Source of the DNA: Ancylobacter sp. WKF20
GTDB lineage: Bacteria > Pseudomonadota > Alphaproteobacteria > Rhizobiales > Xanthobacteraceae
DNA: 64,000 bases
Assembly (NCBI RefSeq): GCF_029760895.1
Contig: NZ_CP121679.1
Span: 4,446,001 to 4,510,000 of the forward strand
Direction of reading: 5' to 3'
The position numbers and the translations under genes are program-made. The notes beneath the pieces were generated by a model, which saw only the letters and a program-made list of their open reading frames with translations, searched no databases and was not told the DNA's origin. Position 1 is the stretch's first letter. Each line of letters opens with the position of its first letter. Positions 27,567 through 35,939 of the stretch are shown piece after piece.

Positions 27567-28568
27567 ATGCTCCGTCTCGATCGCCGTACCTTCCTCGCCA
27601 CCGGCGCCGCCGCGCTTGCCGCCGCCGGTGCCGGCTCCCGCGCGCTGGCGCAGGCGCCCATCAAGCTGCGCTTCGGCCATCCGCACCCGGAGGTCGATTC
27701 CTGGCACCGCGCCGGACTGCGCTTCGCCGAACTGGTCAAGGAGAAGACCGGCGGCGCGGTCATCGTCGAGGTCTACGCCAATGGCGCGCTCGGCAACGAC
27801 CAGACCATGATCGCCGGCACGCGCGGCGGCACGCTCGATCTGTGTCTCACCGGCAACCCGTTCTTCACCGGCCTCGCCCCGCAGCTCAACGTGCTGGACC
27901 TGCCCTATCTGTTCCACGACCGCGCCCATGTCGCGCGCGTGCTGGACGGGCCGATCGGCAACGAACTGCGCGCCCAGCTTGAACCGTCGGGCCTCAAGGC
28001 GCTCGCCACCTGGGAGGTGGGCTGGCGCAACGTCACCAATAACCGCCGCGCCGTCACCGTGCCCGCCGACATGAAGGGCCTGAAGATCCGCACCACGCCG
28101 AACCCCGCCCATATCGAGGCGTTCAAGCTGCTCGGCGCGGTGCCGACCCCGATGGCCTTCACCGAGCTGTTCACCGCGCTGGAGATGGGCTCCATCGACG
28201 GGCAGGAAAACCCGGTCACGCTCATCCTCAACGCCAAGTTCTACGAGGTGCAGAAGAACCTCTCGCTGACCAGGCACGCCTTCACCACGGCGCCGCTGGT
28301 GATGAACAAGGCGAAGTTCGACGGCCTCACCGAAGCGCAGCGCGGCGCCATTCTCGCGGCGGCTGCCGAGGCGGCGACGATCCAGCGGCAGATGAACGTC
28401 GATGCCGAGGGCACCAGCCTTGCCGCGCTCAAGGAGCACGGCATGAAGGTGGTCGAGACCGTCGACATCCCCGCCTTCCGCGCCATCGTCGCCGACAAGG
28501 TGAAGGCGGACTTCATCGCCAAGTTCGGGCCCACCCTGCCCGAGCAGATCGCCGCCGCGGCGAGCTGA
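27567..28568 (+). CDS. dctP: TRAP transporter binding protein, DctP family
   Basis: 333 residues. A twin-arginine signal (LDRRTFLATGAAALAAAG, cleavage near RALAQAP) is followed by a DctP fold: LRFGHPHPEVDSWH at the start and the conserved Arg region GLKIRTTPNPAHIEAFKLLGA (near residues 170-190) that ligates a carboxylate, then MGSIDGQENP. It would bind an acid sugar for the TRAP permease encoded two genes on. AAAGGGGAAAC precedes ATG 27567. The cyclase-family gene is inserted between this gene and dctQ. Confidence 0.86.
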   Translation: MLRLDRRTFLATGAAALAAAGAGSRALAQAPIKLRFGHPHPEVDSWHRAGLRFAELVKEKTGGAVIVEVYANGALGNDQTMIAGTRGGTLDLCLTGNPFFTGLAPQLNVLDLPYLFHDRAHVARVLDGPIGNELRAQLEPSGLKALATWEVGWRNVTNNRRAVTVPADMKGLKIRTTPNPAHIEAFKLLGAVPTPMAFTELFTALEMGSIDGQENPVTLILNAKFYEVQKNLSLTRHAFTTAPLVMNKAKFDGLTEAQRGAILAAAAEAATIQRQMNVDAEGTSLAALKEHGMKVVETVDIPAFRAIVADKVKADFIAKFGPTLPEQIAAAAS

Positions 28569-28583
28569 CGGAAGGCCGGTCCG

Positions 28584-29255
28584 ATGCGCATCGTCGATCT
28601 CAGCATGCCCGTGGAAAGCCATTTCCGCTGGGCGCCGGAAGTCCTGGTAAAGGGCGACATCGCGGCGGGCGACCAGTTCCGGGTCACCCGCCTCGCCACC
28701 ACCTGCCACGGCTTCTCCCATGTCGATGCGCCCGCGCATTTCGTCGCCCATGCCCCGACCATCGAGGCCACCCCGCTGGACCGGGTGGTCGGGGCCTGCC
28801 GGGTGCTCGACCTCTCGGCCTGTGCCGACGACGCGCCCATCGGACCGGAGGCGCTGGCGAGCGCCGATCCCGGCGGGGCGGAGGGCGAGATCCTGCTGCT
28901 CGCCACCCGCTGGAGCGCCCGGCGCGACTACAAGACGCCGGAGTTCTGGACTGAGGCGCCGTGGCTGACGCGCGAGGCGGCGGAATGGCTGCTCGCCCGC
29001 CGCCCGAGCGCGGTCGCCTTCGATTTCCCGCAGGACTACCCGATCCGCCTGCTGCTCAAGGGCGAGAGCGTGCCCTCGGCCGAGCATGTCACGCATGACG
29101 TGCTGCTGCGCGCCGGTGTCACCTTGATCGAGTACGTCATCAACACCGCCGAGCTGCGCACCCCGCGCGTTCTGTTCAGCGCCGCGCCGCTGCTCATTCC
29201 CAATGCCGACGGCGCCCCCGCGCGCATCTACGCCATTGAGGGCCTCGATGTCTGA
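28584..29255 (+). CDS. Cyclase-family metal-dependent hydrolase (kynurenine-formamidase-like)
   Basis: 223 residues. The metal-binding motif of the cyclase/KynB family (HxGTHxDAPxH) appears as HGFSHVDAPAHF near residues 48-59, with one change (GT to FS). Members hydrolyse formyl-kynurenine, isatin or other small amides/esters. Inside a TRAP/sugar-acid operon it might open a sugar lactone, but that is inference. It sits between dctP and dctQ and its stop overlaps the dctQ start by eight bases, so it is expressed with the transporter. Confidence 0.72.
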   Translation: MRIVDLSMPVESHFRWAPEVLVKGDIAAGDQFRVTRLATTCHGFSHVDAPAHFVAHAPTIEATPLDRVVGACRVLDLSACADDAPIGPEALASADPGGAEGEILLLATRWSARRDYKTPEFWTEAPWLTREAAEWLLARRPSAVAFDFPQDYPIRLLLKGESVPSAEHVTHDVLLRAGVTLIEYVINTAELRTPRVLFSAAPLLIPNADGAPARIYAIEGLDV

Positions 29256-29790
29256 GCCCCGCTCCCCTCAGACCCGCCAGCTGCGGCGCGCGGTCGATCT
29301 CGGCTTTCGCGGCATCGAACTGCTGCTGGTTGGCCTGCTCGGCGTCATGGTCGTGCTGGTCTTCGGCAATGTCGTCATGCGCTATGTCTTCGACAGCGGC
29401 ATCACCATCGCCGACGAGATGTCGCGCCTGCTTTTCGTCTGGATCACCTTCCTCGGCGCCATCACGGTGATGCGGCAGAAGGGCCATCTCGGCGTCGACA
29501 TGTTCGTCGTCGCCCTGCCGCGCGCCGGGCGCTGGCTCTGCCGCATCGTCGCGGACCTTCTCTCACTCGCCTGCGCCGTGCTGCTGGCGGTCGGCGCCTA
29601 TGACCAGACGCTGCTCAATCTCGGCAATCTGCTGCCGGTGTCCGAACTGTCCACCGCCTATGTCTACGCGGCGGCGATGGTTTCCGGCGTGGGGCTGACG
29701 CTGCTCATTCTCGGTGATCTCATCGAGGTCATCCTCGGCGGGCCCGGTGGTCCGGCGATGGATCCCAATGTGGCGGAGGGCGTGTCGTGA
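29248..29790 (+). CDS. dctQ: TRAP transporter small permease, DctQ family
   Basis: 180 residues with four membrane segments (about 20-45, 58-78, 95-118, 135-160). The DctQ mark is VVMRYVFDSGITIADEMSRL followed by LLFVWITFLGAITVMRQKGHLGVD. ATG 29248 overlaps the end of the cyclase gene; an upstream in-frame start (29203) would place a proline-rich extension inside that gene and is less likely. It overlaps dctM by four bases. Confidence 0.86.
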   Translation: MSEPRSPQTRQLRRAVDLGFRGIELLLVGLLGVMVVLVFGNVVMRYVFDSGITIADEMSRLLFVWITFLGAITVMRQKGHLGVDMFVVALPRAGRWLCRIVADLLSLACAVLLAVGAYDQTLLNLGNLLPVSELSTAYVYAAAMVSGVGLTLLILGDLIEVILGGPGGPAMDPNVAEGVS

Positions 29791-31064
29791 CCGTCGCGAT
29801 CTTCTCCCTCGTCCTACTGGGCTCGATCTTCCTCGGCATGCCCATCGCCTTTGCGCTGATCATCACCGCCGGCGCGCTGATGTGGCATCTCGGCGCCTTC
29901 GACTGGCAGCTCATCGCGCTGCAGATGGTCAATGGCGCGGACAGCTTCCCGCTGCTCGCCATCCCCTTCTTCCTTCTGGCGGGCGAAGCGATGAATGCCG
30001 GCGGCCTGTCGCGGCGGCTGGTCAATCTCGGCCTGGCGCTGGTCGGCCATCTGCGCGGCGGGCTCGGCTATGTCGCCATCATCACCGCCATCCTGCTCGC
30101 CTCCATGTCCGGCTCGGCCATCGCCGACACGGCGGCGCTGGCCTCCATGCTGCTGCCGGTGATGCGGCAGGCGGGCTATGATGTCGGGCGTTCCTCCGGC
30201 CTCATCGCCTCCGGCGGCATCATCGCCCCGGTGCTCTCGCCCTCCATCGGCTACATCGTGTTCGGCGTGATCGGCGGCGTGTCGATCACCCGGCTGTTCC
30301 TCACCGGCATCGTGCCCGGCCTGCTGCTCGGCCTCGCGCTGGCCGTCGCCTGGTGGATCGTCTCGCAGCGCGACAAGGTCGCCATCCTGCCGCGCCAAAG
30401 CTGGGGCGAGGCGGGCCGCGCCTTCCTCGACGCGCTGCTGGCGCTCGGCCTGCCCATCATCATCATCGGCGGCCTCAAGGGCGGCATCTTCACCCCGACC
30501 GAGGCGGCGGTGGTGGCGGCGGTCTATGCCGTGGTGGTCGGCAGCTTCATCTATCGCGAGCTGACCCCGGCCAAGCTCGTCCACGCCATGCTGATGGCGG
30601 TGCGCACCACGGCGGCGGTGATGTTCCTCGTCGCGGCGGCCTCGGTCTCGGCCTATCTCATCGCCATCGCCAACATCCCGGCCGAGGTGACGGCGCTGCT
30701 GGAGCCGTTCCGCGACAACCCGATCGAGCTGATGATCGTCATCATGCTGCTGGTGGTGATCATCGGCACGGCGCTGGATTTCATCCCCACCATCCTCATC
30801 CTCACCCCGGTGCTGATGCCGCTCGTCAAATCGTCGGGGATTGACCCGGTCTATTTCGGGGTATTGTTCGTGATGAACAACGCCATCGGCCTCATCACCC
30901 CGCCGGTCGGCACGGTGCTGAACGTCGTCTCGGCGGTGGGCAAGGTGGATCTGGCGCTCGCCATCAAGGGCGTGTGGCCGTTCCTCATCGCCCAGCTCAT
31001 CGTGCTGGCGCTGCTCACTCTGTTCCCCGCGCTGGTGCTGGTGCCCGCGCGCTTCCTCTACTGA
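29787..31064 (+). CDS. dctM: TRAP transporter large permease, DctM family
   Basis: 425 residues, about twelve membrane segments. DctM signs are FPLLAIPFFLLAGEAMNAGG near residue 52, ASMSGSAIADTAALASMLLP near 110 and the repeated PTEAAVVAAVYAV region. It forms the sodium-coupled channel of the TRAP importer with DctQ and DctP. The start overlaps dctQ (GTGA), so it is translationally coupled. It precedes the aldehyde dehydrogenase gene by 26 bases. Confidence 0.9.
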   Translation: MTVAIFSLVLLGSIFLGMPIAFALIITAGALMWHLGAFDWQLIALQMVNGADSFPLLAIPFFLLAGEAMNAGGLSRRLVNLGLALVGHLRGGLGYVAIITAILLASMSGSAIADTAALASMLLPVMRQAGYDVGRSSGLIASGGIIAPVLSPSIGYIVFGVIGGVSITRLFLTGIVPGLLLGLALAVAWWIVSQRDKVAILPRQSWGEAGRAFLDALLALGLPIIIIGGLKGGIFTPTEAAVVAAVYAVVVGSFIYRELTPAKLVHAMLMAVRTTAAVMFLVAAASVSAYLIAIANIPAEVTALLEPFRDNPIELMIVIMLLVVIIGTALDFIPTILILTPVLMPLVKSSGIDPVYFGVLFVMNNAIGLITPPVGTVLNVVSAVGKVDLALAIKGVWPFLIAQLIVLALLTLFPALVLVPARFLY

Positions 31065-31090
31065 CCGCGCCGCGCGGCGAAGGACTGACC

Positions 31091-32530
31091 ATGAGCGCTG
31101 TGTTCCGCAATTTCATCGGCGGTGAATGGGTCGAGGGCTTTGAAGCCGTCGCGAACATCAACCCGTCCGACACCGGCGACGTGATCGGCCATTACGCCCG
31201 CACCGACGCCGCCGGCCTCAACGCGGCGGTGGAGGCGGCGAAGGCGGCCTTCCCCGGCTGGTCGCGCAGCGTGCCCTATGCCCGGCACGAGATCCTCAAG
31301 AAGATCGCCGACGAGATTTTCGCCCGCAAGGACGAGCTCGGCCGGCTGCTGTCGCGCGAGGAAGGCAAGACGCTGGCCGAGGGCATCGGCGAAGTCACGC
31401 GCGCCGGGCAGATCTTCTCCTTCTTCGCCGGCGAGTGCCTGCGCCTTGCCGGCGAGACGCTGGCCTCCGTCCGGCCCGGCGTCGGGGTGGAGGTGACGCG
31501 CGAGCCGCTCGGCATCATCGGCCTCATCACGCCGTGGAACTTCCCCATCGCCATTCCCGCCTGGAAGATCGCCCCGGCGCTGGCCTATGGAAACTGCGTC
31601 GTCTTCAAGCCGGCCGAGCTGGTGCCGGGCTCGGCCTGGGCGCTTGCCGACATCATTTCCCGCGCCGGCGTGCCGGCGGGCGTGTTCAACCTCGTCATGG
31701 GCTCGGGCTCCAAGGTCGGGCAGGCCATGCTCGACCACCCCGACATTGCCGGCATCTCCTTCACCGGGTCGGTCGGCACGGGCCGGCGCGTGGCGGCGGC
31801 GGGGGCGGCGCGCTTTGCCCGCGTCCAGCTCGAAATGGGCGGCAAGAACCCGCTGGTGGTGCTCGACGATGCCGAGCTCAGCGTCGCCGTCGATTGCGCG
31901 GTGAATGGCGCTTTCTTCTCCACCGGCCAGCGCTGCACGGCGTCGAGCCGGTTCATCGTCACCGACGCCATCCATGACCGCTTCATCGCCGCGCTCACCG
32001 AGCGCCTTGCCGCGCTGAAGGTGGACGACGCGCTCGACGCCACCACGCAGATCGGCCCGGTGGTGGATGAGAGCCAGCTCGCGCAGGATCTCGACTACAT
32101 CGCCCTTGCCGCTAAGGAAGGCGGCCGCCTTGCCTTTGGCGGTGCCCGGCTCGAGCGCGCCAAGCCCGGCTTCTACCTCCAGCCGGCGCTGTTCACCGAG
32201 ACGACCCCCGCCATGCGCATCAACCGCGAGGAAGTGTTCGGCCCGGTCGCTTCCGTCATCCGCGTTGGGGATTACGAGGAGGCGCTGGCGGTGGCCAATG
32301 GCAGCGAGTTCGGCCTCTCGGCCGGCATCTGCACGACGAGCCTCAAGCACGCCACCCATTTCAAGCGCAACGTCGAGGCCGGCATGGTGATGGTGAACCT
32401 GCCCACCGCCGGCGTCGATTTCCACGTCCCGTTCGGCGGCCGCAAGGGCTCGTCCTATGGGCCGCGCGAGCAGGGCAGCTATGCCCGCGAATTCTACACC
32501 GTGGTGAAGACCGCCTATACGCTCGCCTGA
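31091..32530 (+). CDS. Aldehyde dehydrogenase, probable 2-oxoglutarate semialdehyde dehydrogenase
   Basis: 479 residues. The catalytic Glu (E248 in LEMGGKNPL) and Cys (C282 in GQRCTASSRF), the cofactor motif FTGSVGTG and the TPWNFP signature are all present. Overall sequence pattern fits the KGSADH group (AraE of the Azospirillum L-arabinose route), which oxidises 2-oxoglutarate semialdehyde to 2-oxoglutarate. This is the last step of a Weimberg-type pathway and fits the dehydratases on either side. Cytoplasmic. ATG 31091 is chosen because the ALDH N-terminus (FRNFIGGEWVEG) begins there. Confidence 0.83.
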   Translation: MSAVFRNFIGGEWVEGFEAVANINPSDTGDVIGHYARTDAAGLNAAVEAAKAAFPGWSRSVPYARHEILKKIADEIFARKDELGRLLSREEGKTLAEGIGEVTRAGQIFSFFAGECLRLAGETLASVRPGVGVEVTREPLGIIGLITPWNFPIAIPAWKIAPALAYGNCVVFKPAELVPGSAWALADIISRAGVPAGVFNLVMGSGSKVGQAMLDHPDIAGISFTGSVGTGRRVAAAGAARFARVQLEMGGKNPLVVLDDAELSVAVDCAVNGAFFSTGQRCTASSRFIVTDAIHDRFIAALTERLAALKVDDALDATTQIGPVVDESQLAQDLDYIALAAKEGGRLAFGGARLERAKPGFYLQPALFTETTPAMRINREEVFGPVASVIRVGDYEEALAVANGSEFGLSAGICTTSLKHATHFKRNVEAGMVMVNLPTAGVDFHVPFGGRKGSSYGPREQGSYAREFYTVVKTAYTLA

Positions 32531-32544
32531 CCGGAGCCCGCCTC

Positions 32545-33519
32545 ATGAAGATCCTCATCCTCGGCGCCGCCGGCATGATCGGCCGCAAGCTGCTCGACCG
32601 CCTTGCCGCCCAGCCCGTGCTGGGCGGCACCGCGATCACCGGCGCGGTGCTGCATGATGTGGTGGAGGCGGTGCCGCCCGCCGGCCTGCCCTTCGCCACC
32701 GAAGTGCTGACCGGCGATTATGCGGCGCCCGGCGTCGCCGAAAAGCTGATCGCCGGCCGCCCGAGGGTGATCTTCCATCTCGCCTCCATCGTTTCGGGCG
32801 AGGCGGAGGCGCGCTTCGAGGAAGGCTACCGCATCAATCTCGACGGCACGCGGGCGCTGTTCGAGGCGATCCGCGCGGTCGAGGGTTACACGCCGCGCCT
32901 GATCTACACCTCCTCGCTCGCCGTGTTCGGCACGCCCTTCCCGGCGGTGGTGGACGATGATTTCCTCACCGCGCCGGCCTCCTCCTATGGCGTGCAAAAG
33001 GTCATCGGTGAGCTCCTGCTGGCGGATTATTCCCGCAAGGGCTTCCTTGACGGCGTGGCGCTGCGCCTGCCGACCATCTGCGTGCGGCCGGGCAAGCCCA
33101 ATGCGGCGCTGTCCGGCTTCATCTCCGGCATCATCCGCGAGCCGCTGAACGGCGTGGAGGCCGTGCTGCCGGTGGAGGAGAGCTTGCGCGTCTGGATCGC
33201 CTCGCCGCGCGCGGCGGTGGGCTATCTGCTGCATGCCGCAACGCTCGACACCGCCCCGCTCGGCGCCCGCCGCAGCCTCAACATGCCCGGCGTCTCCGTC
33301 ACCCTTGGCGAGCAGATCGAGGCGCTGCGCGCCCATGCCGGCGAGGCGGCGGTGCGGCTCATCCGCCGCCAGCCCGACCCGGTGGTGGCGCGCGTGGTCG
33401 GCGGCTGGCCGCAGGCCTTCACGGCGGCGCGGGCTCTGGCGCTCGGCTTCACCGGGGATGACGGTTTTGCCGGCATTCTCGACGCCTATCTCACCGAGGA
33501 TTTCCGGTCGGCCGCCTGA
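32545..33519 (+). CDS. SDR-family dehydrogenase, DenD-like (D-erythronate dehydrogenase family)
   Basis: 324 residues of the extended short-chain dehydrogenase family: Rossmann ILGAAGMIGRKLL at the N-terminus, IFHLASIVSGEAEARFE, and the catalytic Tyr-Lys in SSYGVQKVIGE. These stretches match DenD, which oxidises D-erythronate at C2. In DenD loci the partners are OtnK, OtnC and OtnI; none is here. An aldonic acid dehydrogenase acting on the operon's substrate is the safest description. It is 14 bases after the aldehyde dehydrogenase. Confidence 0.75.
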   Translation: MKILILGAAGMIGRKLLDRLAAQPVLGGTAITGAVLHDVVEAVPPAGLPFATEVLTGDYAAPGVAEKLIAGRPRVIFHLASIVSGEAEARFEEGYRINLDGTRALFEAIRAVEGYTPRLIYTSSLAVFGTPFPAVVDDDFLTAPASSYGVQKVIGELLLADYSRKGFLDGVALRLPTICVRPGKPNAALSGFISGIIREPLNGVEAVLPVEESLRVWIASPRAAVGYLLHAATLDTAPLGARRSLNMPGVSVTLGEQIEALRAHAGEAAVRLIRRQPDPVVARVVGGWPQAFTAARALALGFTGDDGFAGILDAYLTEDFRSAA

Positions 33520-33575
33520 GGCCCGCCTTCCTCGTCCTCATCCTTTGATCCCGTCCCGTGTCCAAGGTGCCCATC

Positions 33576-34499
33576 ATGCCCGCGTCTCCTCGCTACTCCG
33601 GTGTCTTCCCGGTCGCGCCCACGGTGTTCGATGCCGCGGGGCGGCTTGATCTGGAGGGCCAGAAGCGCGCCGTCGATTTCATGATCGACGCCGGCTCGCA
33701 CGGGCTGTGCATCCTCGCCAATTTCTCCGAGCAGTTCGTGCTCACCGATGACGAGCGCGATCAGGTGATGAGGACCGTGCTGGAGCATGTCGCCGGCCGC
33801 GTGCCGGTGATCGTCACCACCACCCACTTCTCCACCTTCGTCTGCGCCGAGCGTTCGAAGCGCGCGCAGGAGATGGGCGCGGCCATGGTCATGGTCATGC
33901 CGCCCTATCACGGCGCCACCTTCCGGGTGCCCGAGGCGCAGGTCTATGAGTTCTATCGCGGGGTCTCCGACGCGATCCGCATCCCGATCATGGTGCAGGA
34001 CGCCCCGGTCGCCGGCACGCCGCTCTCCGTGCCGTTCCTGGCGAAGATGGCGGCCGAGATCGAGAACCTCGCTTATTTCAAGATCGAGGTGCCCGGTGCC
34101 GCGAACAAGCTGCGGGCGCTGATCGAGGCGGGCGGGGCGGCGATCGAGGGTCCGTGGGACGGCGAGGAGGCGATCACGCTGATGGCCGATCTCGACGCCG
34201 GCGCCACCGGCGCCATGACCGGCGGCGGCTACCCCGACGGCATCCGCGCGATTATCGACCCGTATGTCGCGGGCGACCGGGAGGCGGCGGTCGACGCCTA
34301 TATGCGCTGGCTGCCGCTGATCAATTACGAGAACCGGCAGGCGGGGCTGGCGGCGGCCAAGATCCTCATGCAGGCGGGCGGGGTGATCCAGCACGACACG
34401 CTGCGCGCCCCGCTGCCGCCGGTGCACCCGGCGACCCGCGCCGGCCTCCTGGAGATCGCCCGCCGCCTCGACCCGCTCGTGCTGCGCTGGGGGAAGTGA
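33576..34499 (+). CDS. DHDPS/NAL-family 2-keto-3-deoxy-L-arabonate dehydratase-like
   Basis: 307 residues, a class I aldolase-type barrel. The Schiff-base lysine is K169 in AYFKIEVPG. The family's aldolase YN-P motif is replaced by VQDAP, and ILANFSEQFVLTDDERD and IEGPWDGEEAITL match L-2-keto-3-deoxyarabonate dehydratases (AraD of Azospirillum type). The enzyme would convert a 2-keto-3-deoxy pentonate to 2-oxoglutarate semialdehyde, the substrate of the upstream aldehyde dehydrogenase. ATG 33576 has AAGGTG upstream; a GTG at 33558 is in frame. Last gene of the operon. Confidence 0.83.
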   Translation: MPASPRYSGVFPVAPTVFDAAGRLDLEGQKRAVDFMIDAGSHGLCILANFSEQFVLTDDERDQVMRTVLEHVAGRVPVIVTTTHFSTFVCAERSKRAQEMGAAMVMVMPPYHGATFRVPEAQVYEFYRGVSDAIRIPIMVQDAPVAGTPLSVPFLAKMAAEIENLAYFKIEVPGAANKLRALIEAGGAAIEGPWDGEEAITLMADLDAGATGAMTGGGYPDGIRAIIDPYVAGDREAAVDAYMRWLPLINYENRQAGLAAAKILMQAGGVIQHDTLRAPLPPVHPATRAGLLEIARRLDPLVLRWGK

Positions 34500-34573
34500 T
34501 GGGCGAGATCAGACCGCACAGACTGGCCTCATCGGCCTGATCGTCCACCTCACTGCACTGACCAGTCACGCTC

Positions 34574-34963
34574 TCAATAGAAGGGCGGGCCCCACGGGGC
34601 GTAGTCAAAGGCGGCCTGCTGGTTCAGCATCGCCGCCATTTCCTGCTCGCTGGCCAGCCGCTGCTGAAGAGCAAGCTGCTGGTAGGCCGAGTAATTGTCC
34701 ATGGTTCCATAATACAGGCAACCGCAGATCGTTGGATCGGGATAGACGAAGACCGGCTGGCCGTTCTTGTTCAGCACGGAAAACTTGTTCGGCGGCAGCT
34801 TCTTCAGCGAGGCGATGCGGGCCGGAGTGTCGGCCGGGCGCAGCTGGAAACCGGCTGCCGCGAGCAGGTTGTCCTTGTTCTGGACCTCCGCCTTCTGCGT
34901 CGACGCACACCCGGCCACCGCGAGGCCGAGCAGGGCGATGGCGGCAAGTGATTGACGTTTCAC
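34574..34963 (-). CDS. Small lipoprotein of unknown function
   Basis: 129 residues. An N-terminal KRQSLAAIALLGLAVAGC is a textbook lipoprotein signal with lipobox AVAGC, so the mature protein is lipidated and outer- or inner-membrane anchored. The middle (PDPTICGCLYYGTMDNYSAYQQLAL) contains two more cysteines and a Gln-rich helix. I place the start at GTG 34963 because GGAGGA lies seven bases upstream; an upstream ATG at 34999 would put 12 polar residues before the signal. Convergent with the sugar-acid operon. Function not recognised. Confidence 0.72.
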   Translation of the reverse strand: MKRQSLAAIALLGLAVAGCASTQKAEVQNKDNLLAAAGFQLRPADTPARIASLKKLPPNKFSVLNKNGQPVFVYPDPTICGCLYYGTMDNYSAYQQLALQQRLASEQEMAAMLNQQAAFDYAPWGPPFY

Positions 34964-35143
34964 GCGATTATCCTCCGGCGGCGGTTGGCTGTCGGCCATG
35001 CTAGGCGCGGGCAGGTGCCGTGTCGATCCATGGATGAGGTGTCATGATACGGATTTGCCGATTATGGTTACGGTCGTCGCCGCACACAATCGCGCGACAA
35101 GCAGGGCAAGTGTTCACTAGCCGACATTCGCCGTGGGCCGCTC

Positions 35144-35368
35144 ATGTTAGCTTTCATCATGACACAAAATACGGAGCTACGCGCCCGCGCACTCTGCGCC
35201 GTCGACCTTCTGGCGGCGGAGCGGCGGCCGGCCGATCTGGTGGCGGCGGTGGAGCGCTACTGGCCTGTGGTTGCTCGCGAAATCGAGGCGGGCATCTGCG
35301 ACGCCGGCCTCCCGCCGCCGGAGGATATGGAGCGGCGCGCGGAAGAATATCGCCGCTTGATCGGCTGA
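35144..35368 (+). CDS. Small hypothetical protein (about 70-74 residues)
   Basis: A charged helical protein (RRPADLVAAVERYWPVVAREI, ending EERRAEEYRRLIG-like) with alphaproteobacterial codon use. The true start may be the second ATG (35159, MTQNTELR). No family recognised. It stands alone between the lipoprotein and the aminotransferase; the region 34964-35143 holds nothing I can identify. Confidence 0.5.
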   Translation: MLAFIMTQNTELRARALCAVDLLAAERRPADLVAAVERYWPVVAREIEAGICDAGLPPPEDMERRAEEYRRLIG

Positions 35369-35631
35369 CGCGGCGCCCCTGTCGGCCGGCGTCCTGTACC
35401 TCTCACCCGGCATTTAGCCGTCTGTAGACCTCTCTCCTGCAGCAAGACTTGCCTGAAGCTTGCGGTGCCGACGACAGGGGCCTTGTTCTGCCCACAATGA
35501 CGCACTACATCATGCAGGTCGACTGATCGACACGCGCGGCTCCTTTCGGTGATGCCGCTGCTTTTTCTGACAATTCCGAGAGAGACGCCGAGCACGCGCC
35601 CGATGGGCTTCGCGCCGGCATTAGGATTCAC

Positions 35632-35775
35632 GTGACCACGACCACTCTGCGCGGCGCCCTGCGTCGCCCCACGTTTGCCGCTTCCCAGCCCCGCTCGCCG
35701 GAAGACTGGAAGCCCGAGCCCTGCCTGCTCACGCGTGAGCAGCTCCGGGCCATCATCATCGAACAGCTCGGCTGA
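35632..35775 (+). CDS. Very short hypothetical protein (47 residues)
   Basis: Starts at GTG 35632 (MTTTTLRGAL...) and ends with LTREQLRAIIIEQLG and TGA. A short basic/proline start with a C-terminal amphipathic helix of this kind occurs in many small conserved proteins of rhizobia, so it may be real, but there is no clear ribosome site. Function unknown. Confidence 0.4.
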   Translation: MTTTTLRGALRRPTFAASQPRSPEDWKPEPCLLTREQLRAIIIEQLG

Positions 35776-35939
35776 CGCGACGGGCGGCGGGCGCTGTCGC
35801 GCCCCCGCCCCACGCTCACTGATCGCGCGCAGGAATGCGCGCATCACGCCTTTTCATGGCCCAAGGCGGGCCTCTCCATGGGCGCGGCCCGGCGGATACG
35901 CTATCCTGCCTCCCCCGCTTCGCGTTCCATGAGCCTCCC

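Noticed and set aside
25042..27567. 841-residue minus-strand open frame opposite tctA, pdxA2 and the dehydratase
   Set aside because: Antisense to three well-supported genes, no recognisable domain, codon pattern of a shadow.
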